NCBI RefSeq assembly: GCF_900116445.1
Contig: NZ_FPBH01000003.1
Span: forward strand, 186,001-250,000
DNA from: Paraburkholderia aspalathi
Lineage (GTDB): Bacteria > Pseudomonadota > Gammaproteobacteria > Burkholderiales > Burkholderiaceae
Length of the DNA stretch: 64,000 nucleotides
Direction of reading: 5' to 3'
In this document: in pieces, positions 52,392-61,192 of the stretch
How the letters are laid out: every line of letters starts with the position of its first letter
Numbering within the stretch: the first letter of the stretch is position 1
Translations under genes and position numbers: made by a program
The notes under the pieces: model-generated
What the model was told of the DNA's origin: nothing
The model's input: only the letters and a program-made list of their open reading frames with translations
The model's database searches: none

Positions 52392-54407
52392 ATGCGTGTG
52401 TATCTCTGCGAAAAGCCGTCCCAGGGCAAGGACATCGCGCGTGTACTGGGTGCGACCAAACGCGGGTCGGGTTGCTACGGCGGCCCCGGCATCATGGTCA
52501 CCTGGTGCATCGGTCATCTGGTCGAAGCGGCACAACCGGAAGCCTACGGCGAGCAGTATCGACACTGGTCGATCGATCAGCTTCCCATCATCCCCGCGCC
52601 ATGGCGCATTGAAGCCAAGCCGAAGACGGCGGATCAACTGCGGATCGTCCGGAACATCGTCGGTGCCGCATCGGATCTGGTGATCGCCACCGACGCGGAC
52701 CGCGAGGGCGAGATGATCGCGCGCGAGATCCTCGAACTTTGCGGCTATCGCGGCACCGTGCAACGGCTGTGGTTATCCGCGCTGAACGATGCCTCGATCC
52801 GCAAGGCGCTCGCGACGTTGAAACCGGGTGCCGAAACGCTGCCCCTGTATTACTCGGCGCTCGCTCGATCCCGCGCCGACTGGCTCATCGGCATGAACCT
52901 GAGCCGGCTCTTCACCCTGCTTGGCCGCCAGGCCGGCTACGACGGCGTGCTGTCGGTGGGCCGCGTGCAGACGCCCACGCTCAAGCTGGTGGTCGATCGC
53001 GATCGGGACATCGCGCGGTTCGTCTCCGTGCCGTACTGGACGGTGGACGTCACGCTAAGCCATGCCGGCCAGTCATTCACGGCCAGCTGGCTGGCCCCGG
53101 AAGGTACCGTCGACGCAGCGGGTCGCTGCCTGCAGGCAGGAGTCGCGCAGCAGGCCGCCGAACGCATCCGTTCGGCCCGCGAGGCCGAGCTCATCACGAT
53201 CGAGACCGAGCGCGTACGCGAAGTGGCGCCACTGCCGTTCGATCTGGGCACCTTGCAGGAAGTCTGCTCCCACCGCTTCGGCCTCGACGTGCAGGAGACG
53301 CTCGACATCGCGCAGTCGCTCTACGAGACGCATAAAGCGACGACCTATCCACGCAGCGACTCCGGGTATCTGCCGGAAAGCATGCTGGCCGAAGTCCCCG
53401 CCGTACTGGACGCGTTGCTGGCGACCGATCCGGGCCTCCGCCCGCTGATCGACGCACTCGACCGCACCCAGCGCTCACGCGCATGGAACGACGGCAAGAT
53501 CAGCGCGCACCATGGCATCATCCCGACGCTGGAGCCGACGCATCTCGCTGCGATGTCCGACAAGGAACGCTCCGTGTACGGCCTCATCCGCGCCCACTAT
53601 CTCGCGCAGTTCCTGCCGCATCACGAGTACGACCGCTCGACGGCGCTACTGTCGTGCGGTGGCCATTCGCTCCAGGCCACCGGCAAGCAGGTGGTCATCG
53701 CGGGCTGGCGCCAGGCGTTTCTCGACAGTGATCCGGAGGCGCCGGACGATGATCCGTCGCCGCGCAGCCAGTCGCTGCCCGCGCTCGCCTCGGGCATGCG
53801 CTGCCCGGTCAACCACGTCGAGCTGAACGCACTCAAGACCCTGCCACCACGTCCGTATACGCAGGGCGAACTGGTCAAGGCGATGAAAGGCGTGGCGAAG
53901 CTCGTGACCGATCCGCGGCTGGCGCAAAAGCTCAAGGACACCACCGGCATCGGCACCGAGGCCACGCGCGCGAGCATCATCGGCGGACTGATGGGTCGCG
54001 GGTACATCCTCAAGAAAGGCCGCGCCATCCGTGCATCCGAAGCCGCCTTCACGTTGATCGATGCCGTGCCGGCCGCCATCGCCGATCCCGGCACGACGGC
54101 CATCTGGGAACAGGCGCTGGACATGATCGAGGCGGGCCAGTTGACGCTCGATGCATTCATCGAAAGGCAGTCGGCCTGGGTCCATCAGCTGGTGCAGCAA
54201 CATCGCAACGCCACGTTATCCATCCAGTTGCCTCCGGCACCCGCGTGTCCGTTGTGCGCATCGCCGATGCGCCGACGCACGGGCAAGAGCGGTGCCTTCT
54301 GGTCCTGCAGTCGCTATCCGGATTGCAAGGGCTCCCTGCCGGTGGAACCGGCGGGCAACCGGAAGGCACCGCGAACATCCCGCAAGTCATCCGGCAGAGG
54401 TCCCTGA
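52392..54407 (+). CDS. topB: DNA topoisomerase III, ICE-encoded
   Basis: This 671-residue type IA topoisomerase removes negative supercoils and can decatenate replication or transfer intermediates. The Toprim domain has the start R-V-Y-L-C-E-K-P-S-Q and D-A-D-R-E-G-E-M. The catalytic Tyr319 is in T-Y-P-R-S-D-S. A C-terminal zinc finger C-P-L-C (about residue 617) with a second Cys pair follows in W-S-C-S-R-Y-P-D-C-K-G. TopB is a standard gene of this ICE class, and housekeeping TopB usually resides elsewhere. The ATG lies in a structured leader with no perfect ribosome site. The 509-base downstream gap carries long inverted repeats. Confidence 0.94.
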   Translation: MRVYLCEKPSQGKDIARVLGATKRGSGCYGGPGIMVTWCIGHLVEAAQPEAYGEQYRHWSIDQLPIIPAPWRIEAKPKTADQLRIVRNIVGAASDLVIATDADREGEMIAREILELCGYRGTVQRLWLSALNDASIRKALATLKPGAETLPLYYSALARSRADWLIGMNLSRLFTLLGRQAGYDGVLSVGRVQTPTLKLVVDRDRDIARFVSVPYWTVDVTLSHAGQSFTASWLAPEGTVDAAGRCLQAGVAQQAAERIRSAREAELITIETERVREVAPLPFDLGTLQEVCSHRFGLDVQETLDIAQSLYETHKATTYPRSDSGYLPESMLAEVPAVLDALLATDPGLRPLIDALDRTQRSRAWNDGKISAHHGIIPTLEPTHLAAMSDKERSVYGLIRAHYLAQFLPHHEYDRSTALLSCGGHSLQATGKQVVIAGWRQAFLDSDPEAPDDDPSPRSQSLPALASGMRCPVNHVELNALKTLPPRPYTQGELVKAMKGVAKLVTDPRLAQKLKDTTGIGTEATRASIIGGLMGRGYILKKGRAIRASEAAFTLIDAVPAAIADPGTTAIWEQALDMIEAGQLTLDAFIERQSAWVHQLVQQHRNATLSIQLPPAPACPLCASPMRRRTGKSGAFWSCSRYPDCKGSLPVEPAGNRKAPRTSRKSSGRGP

Positions 54408-54565
54408 TCCGACGAACACCCTGCCTCGTCCCCGCGAGGCACCCCAAGCACACCGCCACCTTCTTGCGATGGTGTGCGCATCCCGCGCCAGTGATGCACG
54501 GGATCAGAAGACGAATCGTCAACCGGCCACACGCCTTCCCTGATCTGCGGTTCTCCCAATCATGT

Positions 54566-54621
54566 CGAAGGGTTTCCTGACCGTTCCACGCACGCGTGCC
54601 GAGCGGCCAGGAAACCCTTCG
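54566..54621. repeat. Long inverted repeat with a nested palindrome
   Basis: Arms of 18 bases, CGAAGGGTTTCCTGACCG (54566-54583) and its near-perfect complement (54604-54621), have one mismatch and flank a 20-base loop. The loop contains its own palindrome GCACGCGTGC (54590-54599), so the DNA can form a nested cruciform. It lies in the gap 54408-54916 between topB and the methyltransferase. No gene is here. It could be a transfer origin, replication site or transcription pause. This is unassigned. Confidence 0.6.
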
Positions 54622-54800
54622 GGGTGACTGGTATTCGATGCCGTGCCCGCCGGCGATAGCGGGCTCCGTTTGTGCACGGATGTGTGCCGACGATTGCCGA
54701 CCCCAGCCACGATATGGGTCGGGTGCGGACACTGTATCCGCGACAGGCTTTGACGACGGCCCGCTCGCGTGTCAGCCCACGGGTGGCACCGCCCTCTTAA

Positions 54801-54832
54801 CCGAAGGTTGACTCAACCTTCGGTGCCTTTTT
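54801..54832 (+). terminator. Terminator-like hairpin before the methyltransferase gene
   Basis: Stem CCGAAGGTT / AACCTTCGG with a short loop, followed by TGCCTTTTTCC. It lies 85 bases upstream of the methyltransferase start, so it would either stop read-through from topB or attenuate transcription into the methyltransferase. Confidence 0.65.
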
Positions 54833-54916
54833 CCTGCGACTCCTTGCAGCACTTTCGCACGGCAGACCGTCGCGTGTTCGTCCGCGCCTGCCGGCGTACC
54901 CACAGGAACCCTGACC

Positions 54917-56344
54917 ATGAATACGAAAGTACATGCGCTGCGCTACGGCAGCGTCTGCAGCGGCATTGAAGCCGCCACGGTCGCCTGGAGGCCGTTAGGC
55001 TGGCACGCGGCCTGGTTCAGCGAGATCGAGCGCCTACCCTGCGCCGTACTCGCCCATCACTACCCCGAGGTGCCGAATCTTGGCGACATGACCGGCATCG
55101 CCGCGCAGATTCGCGCCGGCACCATCCCAGCACCGGACCTCCTGGTGGGCGGCACGCCCTGCCAGGCGTTCTCGGTGGCCGGCCACCGACAGTCTCTCGC
55201 CGATCCGCGCGGAAATCTGACCCTTGCCTACGTGGAGCTTGCCCATGCCATCGACCAGGTCCGTGCAGCGCGCGGTGAACCACCCGCGATCCTCGTCTGG
55301 GAAAACGTCCCCGGTGTACTCTCCACCTCGGATAATGCATTCGGGTGCTTTCTGGCTGGCCTTGCCGGCGAAGATGCAGCACTGCGACCACCAGGGCGAA
55401 AATGGACGAACGCTGGTGCTGTGTATGGACCCGTCCGCGCAATTGCATGGCGGACCCTGGACGCCCAATATTTCGAGCTGGCACAACGACGCAAGCGTGT
55501 CTTCGTTGTCGCAAGTGCTCGAGACCGGCTCGATCCCGCCGCAATACTATTTGAGTGGGACCGCGTGCGCCGGGATACTCCGCCGCGCCGAGCAACGCGG
55601 GAAGACGTTGCCGGAACCGTTGCGGCAAGTGCTGGCCATCACGGCTATGGCAGCCCGCGGGGCGACGGAAACGACAACCTGATCGCCGACGTGCCGGCCG
55701 CCGTCCCATCGGCGAACACCCCACAGGATGATGCTCCGATATCGGTCTGTGCGGGACCGTTCGTTTTCGCGCAGAACCAGCGCAACGAAGTGCGCCCTCT
55801 CGAAATCGCCGGCGCCCTGGCCGCGAGACCGGGCGCGAAACAGCAGACCTACCTCGCCTTCGACTGCAGTGCATCGCAGGTCACGGTCGGGCTGGACATC
55901 GTGCCCACGATGCGAGCCCGCAACCACGTACATAGCCATGCGGCAGGCAACGGCCATCTCGGTATCGTGGAGCCGATGACGCTGGCGCTGCGCGGTCGCA
56001 ACGACGGCCTGAATCTGGAGGTCCGTCAGGACGGCACCGCGAACACGCTAATGACGCCCAGCGGCGGCCGCGCCGGGATCGGCATCGGTGCGATCGCGCA
56101 GGCCATGGCGCAAGCGCAGGCGATGCGCGTCCGTCGCCTGACGCCGCTCGAATGCGAACGGCTGCAAGGCTTTCCTGATCGTTATTCGCTTGTACCGGTG
56201 CCTGCCTTGAACCGTCGTGGCGACGTCGTACGAATGGCGCCGGCCCGGGATGGCCCGCGCTATCGGGCACTCGGCAACTCGATGGCCGTTCCCTGTATGC
56301 GCTGGATCGGCGAACGCATCGAGCAGTTCGGTCAGCTCACCTGA
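54917..56344 (+). CDS. DNA (cytosine-5) methyltransferase, orphan, ICE-encoded
   Basis: This 475-residue C5-cytosine methyltransferase has motif I (G-S-V-C-S-G-I-E-A-A), the catalytic Cys82 in G-T-P-C-Q-A-F-S-V-A-G, and E-N-V near residue 135. R-R-K-R-V-F-V is motif VIII, followed by a long target-recognition region of about 200 residues. Motifs IX-X include R-R-L-T-P-L-E-C-E-R-L-Q-G-F-P and G-N-S-M-A-V-P. Such enzymes in ICEs protect the DNA on entry into a new host. No restriction enzyme gene is adjacent, so it acts as an orphan modification enzyme. Its leader includes a terminator-like hairpin. Confidence 0.93.
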   Translation: MNTKVHALRYGSVCSGIEAATVAWRPLGWHAAWFSEIERLPCAVLAHHYPEVPNLGDMTGIAAQIRAGTIPAPDLLVGGTPCQAFSVAGHRQSLADPRGNLTLAYVELAHAIDQVRAARGEPPAILVWENVPGVLSTSDNAFGCFLAGLAGEDAALRPPGRKWTNAGAVYGPVRAIAWRTLDAQYFELAQRRKRVFVVASARDRLDPAAILFEWDRVRRDTPPRRATREDVAGTVAASAGHHGYGSPRGDGNDNLIADVPAAVPSANTPQDDAPISVCAGPFVFAQNQRNEVRPLEIAGALAARPGAKQQTYLAFDCSASQVTVGLDIVPTMRARNHVHSHAAGNGHLGIVEPMTLALRGRNDGLNLEVRQDGTANTLMTPSGGRAGIGIGAIAQAMAQAQAMRVRRLTPLECERLQGFPDRYSLVPVPALNRRGDVVRMAPARDGPRYRALGNSMAVPCMRWIGERIEQFGQLT

Positions 56345-56358
56345 CGTTCGATGTCATC

Positions 56359-56390
56359 CCGATGCGCGCGCCGATCGACGCGCGCATCGG
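56359..56390. repeat. 12-bp perfect hairpin after the methyltransferase gene
   Basis: CCGATGCGCGCG and its complement CGCGCGCATCGG flank an 8-base loop, starting 15 bases after the methyltransferase stop. There is no T run. It is probably an mRNA 3' structure or the first part of the following leader. Confidence 0.5.
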
Positions 56391-56458
56391 TGAATGCGGC
56401 CCATCGTGCGTGCGGATTTGCGCATGCGCTGCGCCGGATCGTCTGCGACGGTAGCGCC

Positions 56459-56545
56459 ATGTCCCGCTGACGAATGTCAGCAACATGCCCAGACAGCCAC
56501 GGGTCTTCAAGGCTGTATCGCAGATTCATCGCGTTGACCCCACCC
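56459..56545 (+). promoter_or_regulatory. Structured leader element, copy 1
   Basis: A hairpin series lies upstream of the 82-residue gene at 56668. Hairpin 1 is GCTGAC-gaat-GTCAGC (56466-56481). Hairpin 2 is ACAGCC-loop-GGCTGT (56493-56516), with the loop including TCTTCAA. Hairpin 3 (around 56517-56533) is weak in this copy. The conserved ATGCCCAG linker lies between hairpins 1 and 2. It ends in CGCGTTGACC, shared with copy 4. This is one of at least four related copies in the region. Confidence 0.6.
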
Positions 56546-56667
56546 AGTCCGCTTCGCATCGCTCTGGCGGACGCCGCCACGTGCTGGCGTCGATGCTCTG
56601 GTCCACCTCATGGGATGCGTCTTCATCCCTTCGGGATGAGGTCCTTCCCGATGCCCGGGAGTTCATC

Positions 56668-56916
56668 ATGTCCTCTACTGCTTCCCTATCGTCCCAGGCT
56701 CGTTCCGCCGAAAACCCAGGCATCGGTTATCTGGCGCTTACGTATGCCGACCTCCGCCTGCCGCTGCAGGTCCTGAAAAGTGCCGCCGGCTACTACCTCG
56801 GCACCACCCTCGCAGGCGAACCCGTTTCACGTGAATCGCGCGAGTACTTCACTAGCCATGAAGCCGCCACCCGTGCGCTTGCCACGGGTGATTGGCATCA
56901 GCGCGCCTGTCCCTGA
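56668..56916 (+). CDS. Small conserved ICE protein of unknown function
   Basis: This 82-residue protein reads M-S-S-T-A-S-L-S, then I-G-Y-L-A-L-T-Y-A-D-L, Y-Y-L-G-T-T-L-A-G-E-P-V-S-R-E-S and F-T-S-H-E-A-A-T-R-A-L-A-T-G-D-W. It looks like a small alpha/beta protein. Its start ATG follows the CCGGGAG element. The gene is short but fits the pattern of small ICE proteins that lie in this region, and a long structured leader precedes it. Function unknown. Confidence 0.65.
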   Translation: MSSTASLSSQARSAENPGIGYLALTYADLRLPLQVLKSAAGYYLGTTLAGEPVSRESREYFTSHEAATRALATGDWHQRACP

Positions 56917-56939
56917 CCCCTAGCCACAGGAGTTGTTTC

Positions 56940-57329
56940 ATGAACCAGCCATACGCGCACGACATTGTCGGACGGACCGTTCGGGACCTACATGCCACCC
57001 AGGCATCGGCCGCGTTCTTCAATGCCTGGAGACACGGCGCGACACTTGCCGGCCCGGAGCTGTTCGGCGATGGAACCTTCGACGGTCTCGAACGCGCTCG
57101 CAGCAAAATGGACCTGCGTCCCAATATGCTCCTGCTCGGCGATGCCATCGATCGCATGAGCCCCGCGCGGCAGATCTTCCTCGCCGCCATGATCAGTCTC
57201 TACAGCGCCCGCGAAGGTGGCGCGCTATTCCGGCGAATCGGCTTCGAAGGACTGGCGCATCTGGGCCGTCTCGATCTCGAACGCCGCGAGGTCATCGCCG
57301 CGCTGATCCTCTACTACGACCCGTGGTAG
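56940..57329 (+). CDS. Small ICE protein of unknown function
   Basis: This 129-residue predicted helical cytoplasmic protein has A-F-F-N-A-W-R-H-G-A-T, L-D-L-E-R-R-E-V-I-A-A-L-I-L-Y-Y-D-P-W at the end, and M-S-P-A-R-Q-I-F-L-A-A-M-I-S-L-Y-S-A in the middle. The ATG at 56940 is preceded by CAGGAG. It starts 23 bases after the previous gene, so both are probably one unit. Not recognised as a named family. Confidence 0.65.
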   Translation: MNQPYAHDIVGRTVRDLHATQASAAFFNAWRHGATLAGPELFGDGTFDGLERARSKMDLRPNMLLLGDAIDRMSPARQIFLAAMISLYSAREGGALFRRIGFEGLAHLGRLDLERREVIAALILYYDPW

Positions 57330-57628
57330 GTCTACACGGCGTCGCGCTCTCACAGTCATCACTCGAAGAGCGTCCATCCCTTACGGGTCTCGCTCTCTCG
57401 ACATCGCCCGCGTTGAATCAGGCAATCCATTCCCGCGGCGCCGCAACCCGTTCGTCTCGCATCGTCACCGCGAACAGGCGCCCTCGTCGGCGTCGATACA
57501 TGCCTCGTCGCGCAATCACACCGTTCCACATCATGTCGTTTTCCCGACCTGTTCGGGACACCGTCACATCCGGTTGCGCGCTTTCGTCCACAGCGCCCTT
57601 CCGGCGCATCACGCCTAGGAGTCTCTCC
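57330..57628. other. Leader region of the GHKL ATPase gene
   Basis: There are 299 bases with no gene. The motif CGCGTTGA (about 57410) and a following C/T-rich stretch resemble the 3' part of the structured leader element, but hairpins 1 and 2 are not recognisable, so it is at most a degenerate copy. The ribosome site TAGGAGTC lies before the ATG at 57629. Confidence 0.4.
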
Positions 57629-59191
57629 ATGAGCACCATTTGTCTCAAGACCAATCAGCACCGGTTGATCGCCAACCTTCGGCATGCCTTCAATCCACAA
57701 TCCATGCTCGGAGAGTTATTGCAGAATGCCCGGCGCGCCGGAGCCAACCATATCCTCGTCACCGCCGACGACAGCACGATCACCATCAGCGACGATGGCT
57801 CGGGGATTGCCGACCTGCAGTCGCTGATCTTCATTGCGGAGTCCGGCTGGGATCCGTCATTGCAGGTACGCGAACACGCCTTCGGTATGGGCGTGCTGTC
57901 CACGCTGTACTTCGCTGAGCACCTGTCAGTGCATTCGGGCACGCAGGCATTCCACGCGTCAACGGCCGCCATCATCCGGGGAGACGCCATCGAGGTTCAT
58001 GCTGAAGGCACACGTATCGGCACGGAGATCCGACTCGACGGCGTGCAGTCACCCGATGACGGCTTCAGTCTGTCGTACTGGGTACGGCGGAAACTGGAAG
58101 GTTTGTGCGAGGCGTTTCCGGTACAGGTGTCGTTCAACGGCGACGCCATGGCCCGACCACTGACCGACTCCACACTGCCGTGGCGGGAAACGCCCGTGGG
58201 CCGGATACTGATCGACCTCGACGGATCCTCGCGCCAATGGCGCTGCTTTCTCCAGGGCCTGCCTATCGGGAATCAGCCTGCCGAGCGCAGGCACCATGTC
58301 GTGCTGCTGCACGACGACATGATCGCCCGCCTACCGGACCGACAACACCTACTCAACGAGGAAGACGATCACCGTCGCATCCAGACCTCGATCGACCACG
58401 CCTTCCGTCAGGCATTGATTGACGCGAAGATGGGTCTTGCCGCCAGCGAGTTCGCGCTGCGCTACGCCGAGACATGCCTCAGCTCCTCGAATGTCGACCT
58501 GCTTAATGACATCGGGTTCGTGCCGCGCGCCTGGTTTCGTGCCTGGAGCATCGAGCCGCCTGGCTTTCGCCCCTACTGGCGACACTATGTCGAGGATGGC
58601 GTGGTGGCCGACGAGGCGCTGGCCGCGGGCGGTGTCTGGTGTATCGAGGGCAGCGACGGCGATGAACTCGCTGCCGAAGTCTACGTGTGCGCCCGCGACG
58701 GCTTCCTGCTCGAAGAGCATCGCCTGGCCCAGGGTCACTGGTTGTACGGCCTGTTAAGGTCGATCTCGCCGGAACAGGTTGTTGTCCAGCATGGCGCGGT
58801 TCTACATGAAGACGACCGGATCAACCTGACCGACAGTGTCACGGCAGTTCTCGTCGAGTCCCTGAGTGTCGGACTGGCAGGTGAGTCCGATAACTTTCCT
58901 GTCACCGCCGTTCGCAAGGAGGACCGGCTCTATCTGACCGACCAGGCCAACTCGGTGACCCGGTTCGTTTCGGACTATGTCTTCGATGATCGCTACAGCG
59001 AGGAAAGCGAGGATGCCGACGCACGCACGCTGCGCACGTTTATCGCAATCGGCTGTTCGCAAGACCCGGCCCGCGTCGTCAGTGCATTGCTCCCGCCTTC
59101 GTTAAGCTACACGCCGCAGGCCAAACTGGCCGGGATCACGGTGCGATTGATCTTCGACAACGAAGGCAAGCTGCAGACCGTCACCACCTGA
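57629..59191 (+). CDS. GHKL-type ATPase (HSP90/MutL/HATPase_c-like), ICE-encoded
   Basis: This 520-residue protein has an N-terminal GHKL fold. E-L-L-Q-N-A-R-R-A-G-A-N is the ATP N-box, I-S-D-D-G-S-G-I the G1 box, and H-A-F-G-M-G the G2 box. The rest (residues 180-520) is less conserved and includes W-C-I-E-G-S-D-G-D-E-L-A-A-E-V-Y-V-C-A-R-D-G and acidic segments. No transmembrane or sensor-kinase phosphotransfer domain was found, so this is likely a chaperone-like or DNA-repair-like ATPase and not a histidine kinase. Similar proteins occur in ICEs without known function. ATG 57629 follows TAGGAGTC. Confidence 0.72.
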   Translation: MSTICLKTNQHRLIANLRHAFNPQSMLGELLQNARRAGANHILVTADDSTITISDDGSGIADLQSLIFIAESGWDPSLQVREHAFGMGVLSTLYFAEHLSVHSGTQAFHASTAAIIRGDAIEVHAEGTRIGTEIRLDGVQSPDDGFSLSYWVRRKLEGLCEAFPVQVSFNGDAMARPLTDSTLPWRETPVGRILIDLDGSSRQWRCFLQGLPIGNQPAERRHHVVLLHDDMIARLPDRQHLLNEEDDHRRIQTSIDHAFRQALIDAKMGLAASEFALRYAETCLSSSNVDLLNDIGFVPRAWFRAWSIEPPGFRPYWRHYVEDGVVADEALAAGGVWCIEGSDGDELAAEVYVCARDGFLLEEHRLAQGHWLYGLLRSISPEQVVVQHGAVLHEDDRINLTDSVTAVLVESLSVGLAGESDNFPVTAVRKEDRLYLTDQANSVTRFVSDYVFDDRYSEESEDADARTLRTFIAIGCSQDPARVVSALLPPSLSYTPQAKLAGITVRLIFDNEGKLQTVTT

Positions 59192-59206
59192 TGCCTCGCC
59201 CTTCAT

Positions 59207-59229
59207 AACGCTCCTTCGGGAGCGTTTTT
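59207..59229 (+). terminator. Rho-independent terminator after the GHKL ATPase gene
   Basis: Stem AACGCTCC / GGAGCGTT with a stable TTCG loop, followed by TTTCTTT. It lies 15 bases after the GHKL stop and closes that unit. Transcription of the next gene must restart downstream. Confidence 0.92.
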
Positions 59230-59308
59230 CTTTGCGTGCAATGGGGGAGCGCCGATACCGGAATGACGCCGGACGTTTGCCATCCCGCTCGCCACGCTGC
59301 CCACATGT

Positions 59309-59372
59309 CGCTGATGAATCAGTGCCATGCCAGCAGCCACGGTCGTCCAGGCTGCGCCGCGGGTCGTCCGCG
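59309..59372 (+). promoter_or_regulatory. Structured leader element, copy 2
   Basis: Hairpin 1 is CGCTGAT-ga-ATCAGTG (59309-59324), including one G-U pair. Hairpin 2 is GCAGCC-loop-GGCTGC (59333-59355). Hairpin 3 is CGCGG-gtcgt-CCGCG (59358-59372). It lies upstream of the gene at 59519. CGCGCCGACC replaces the CGCGTTGACC of copy 1, and GTCCGCTTCGCATC follows, shared with copy 1. The stems differ in sequence from the other copies but keep pairing. Confidence 0.65.
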
Positions 59373-59518
59373 CCGACCTAACCGGTCCGCTTCGCATCAT
59401 GACCGCGGACACGTGCTCCCCAGCACCGATGCCCATTCTTCCACCGGACAGGTTGCCCACTTCGTCGCTCATCGTTCCCGACGCGGCATGCCCCCGTCCC
59501 ATCACTCGAGGAACACTC

Positions 59519-60073
59519 ATGGAAACCCTTGTCCCACAGCAGCGCATCACCCTGAAGAACCTCAAGGTCGCTGATTTCGCCAGCGAGGAAACGTTGTGCT
59601 TTACCGCAACCGTGCTGTTCGACGGCGACCCCATCGCCGACGCTCACAATGACGGCAACGGCGGCATGACCTTTGTACATGCCCGCGAAAGCAAATCGCC
59701 ACGACTGGCGGCAGCCAGCGCCTTTGCAGAAAGTCTGCCGGCGGTCGATCTCAATCACGGAGACGGCGACGCAGGAGAGCCGCATCTGTGCAATGTCACG
59801 CTGGATTTCGTGATCGATCTGCTCGCTGAAGCGATGCACGTCGACCGCAAGATGCGGGCGGCCTTCAGGCGCGACATCGCCAACAAGGTCCTGTTCGTCC
59901 GCGACGGCGAGCTCCGCTACCTCAAACAGGTCCGGCTCACGGCCATCACCAACCGGCCCGCCTACTTCGCCCAGATGCGTGCGCGTCACGCGACGCCCAT
60001 CGTCATCCTGGCTGAGCTACAGATCGACGAAGCCTTCGCGCTCTGGAAAAAGCACACGGTGCGCGACCACTGA
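59519..60073 (+). CDS. Unknown ICE protein
   Basis: This 184-residue protein contains K-N-L-K-V-A-D-F-A-S-E-E-T-L-C-F-T-A-T-V and N-D-G-N-G-G-M-T-F-V-H-A-R-E-S. The long C-terminal half has L-L-A-E-A-M-H-V-D-R-K-M-R. The first half resembles small beta-rich ICE proteins. Start ATG 59519 follows GAGGAA. The gene follows a terminator and a structured leader, so it has its own control. No known domain is identified. Confidence 0.6.
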   Translation: METLVPQQRITLKNLKVADFASEETLCFTATVLFDGDPIADAHNDGNGGMTFVHARESKSPRLAAASAFAESLPAVDLNHGDGDAGEPHLCNVTLDFVIDLLAEAMHVDRKMRAAFRRDIANKVLFVRDGELRYLKQVRLTAITNRPAYFAQMRARHATPIVILAELQIDEAFALWKKHTVRDH

Positions 60074-60192
60074 GCCATGCATCCCCACTGGCGGCCCTGC
60101 GAGGCCGCTGTTGATGCGAATCACGGCCAGCGCCATTGCGTATTGATCGTTCCGAGCGACGCGCGGACCCGTCACCTTCGACTTCGGTCCCA

Positions 60193-60258
60193 CCGACAGA
60201 AGTCGGCACGCCACCCAGGTAGCCCAGATCTTCAAGGCTACGGCGCGATCGATCGCGC
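60193..60258 (+). promoter_or_regulatory. Structured leader element, copy 3
   Basis: Hairpin 1 is CCGAC-agaa-GTCGG (60193-60206). Hairpin 2 is GTAGCC-cagatcttcaa-GGCTAC (60219-60241). Hairpin 3 is the 16-base palindrome GCGCGATCGATCGCGC (60243-60258). It lies upstream of the gene at 60362. The middle hairpin and its loop are almost identical to copy 4, while hairpins 1 and 3 differ in sequence but still pair. Confidence 0.68.
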
Positions 60259-60361
60259 TGGTCTCGCTTGTACCTGACGCATTTGCGTCTTCCTCAACCA
60301 CCCCCAAGGGATGCCCTCCCTTGCGGACGGGACTCCCTTGTCTATTCACAAGGAGTCTCCC

Positions 60362-61168
60362 ATGAATCGCTCATCCATTCGCGAACAGATGCCCGTGCTG
60401 GTTGCGGGTCACGTGCCGCGCAACATCCGCAAGTTCAAGTTCAGCTGCTTTGACGATCAGCCAATGATATCCACGTTGGGCTTTCAGATCGATCCGAAGC
60501 CATTCACGGGCACGGTCATTGCCACCACGGCCGAGGCCATGGTCATCAAGACCGGACGAGCCGAATTCGCGGTGCTCGATCGCCAGTTGGCCACCCAGGT
60601 ACCGACAGAAGGGACAAAGGTGATGGTGCAGCCGTACGCGCGCCGCAGGTTCGATGGCAAGCGTGCGGACACCCCCGAAGAAACGACCCATTTCACAGCG
60701 GACGGCCAGCCGTACACGGTGAAATCGATCATCCTTGGGACGGCACCGGCAAAGCTTCCGATCGCGACGCCGCAATGCCCCGAGCTGCAGGATATGGTCC
60801 AGCAACTTGAACAGTTGCCTGCACCCGACGGTTTCCGTTGCATCACTCACATGCTGGTCGATGCGAATGCGCGAGATTTCGAGGTCGTCGACCCCACCCC
60901 CGATGACATCATCCGGACACCACCGGCGATCCGTTTCACCGTCAGCAGCGACAAGTTCATCGGGCGCGTCGCCGTCCTCTACAACCGTGGCATGGACAGC
61001 TATGCCATCGAATCGCGACGCGATGGCGCACCGGTCGAATGCATCGTCAAGGATGTGTACTTCGACGACCTCGGCGACGTTCTTGCGGAGCTGATCGACG
61101 ACGGTCAGTGGCGCCGCATCCGCGTGGATGTCGTCGCACCACCATCGCGCAGCGCCACCCGGCACTAA
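60362..61168 (+). CDS. Unknown ICE protein
   Basis: This 268-residue protein starts M-N-R-S-S-I-R-E-Q-M-P-V-L-V-A-G-H-V. It contains G-R-A-E-F-A-V-L-D-R-Q-L-A-T-Q-V-P-T-E-G-T and M-V-Q-P-Y-A-R-R-R. A beta-rich C-terminal part has F-I-G-R-V-A-V-L-Y-N-R-G-M-D-S-Y. ATG 60362 follows a perfect AAGGAG site. The predicted fold is cytoplasmic and beta-rich. No family is recognised. A 12-bp hairpin lies between it and the next gene. Confidence 0.62.
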   Translation: MNRSSIREQMPVLVAGHVPRNIRKFKFSCFDDQPMISTLGFQIDPKPFTGTVIATTAEAMVIKTGRAEFAVLDRQLATQVPTEGTKVMVQPYARRRFDGKRADTPEETTHFTADGQPYTVKSIILGTAPAKLPIATPQCPELQDMVQQLEQLPAPDGFRCITHMLVDANARDFEVVDPTPDDIIRTPPAIRFTVSSDKFIGRVAVLYNRGMDSYAIESRRDGAPVECIVKDVYFDDLGDVLAELIDDGQWRRIRVDVVAPPSRSATRH

Positions 61169-61192
61169 TGCCTTCCTCGCTTCCTTCCCCAT

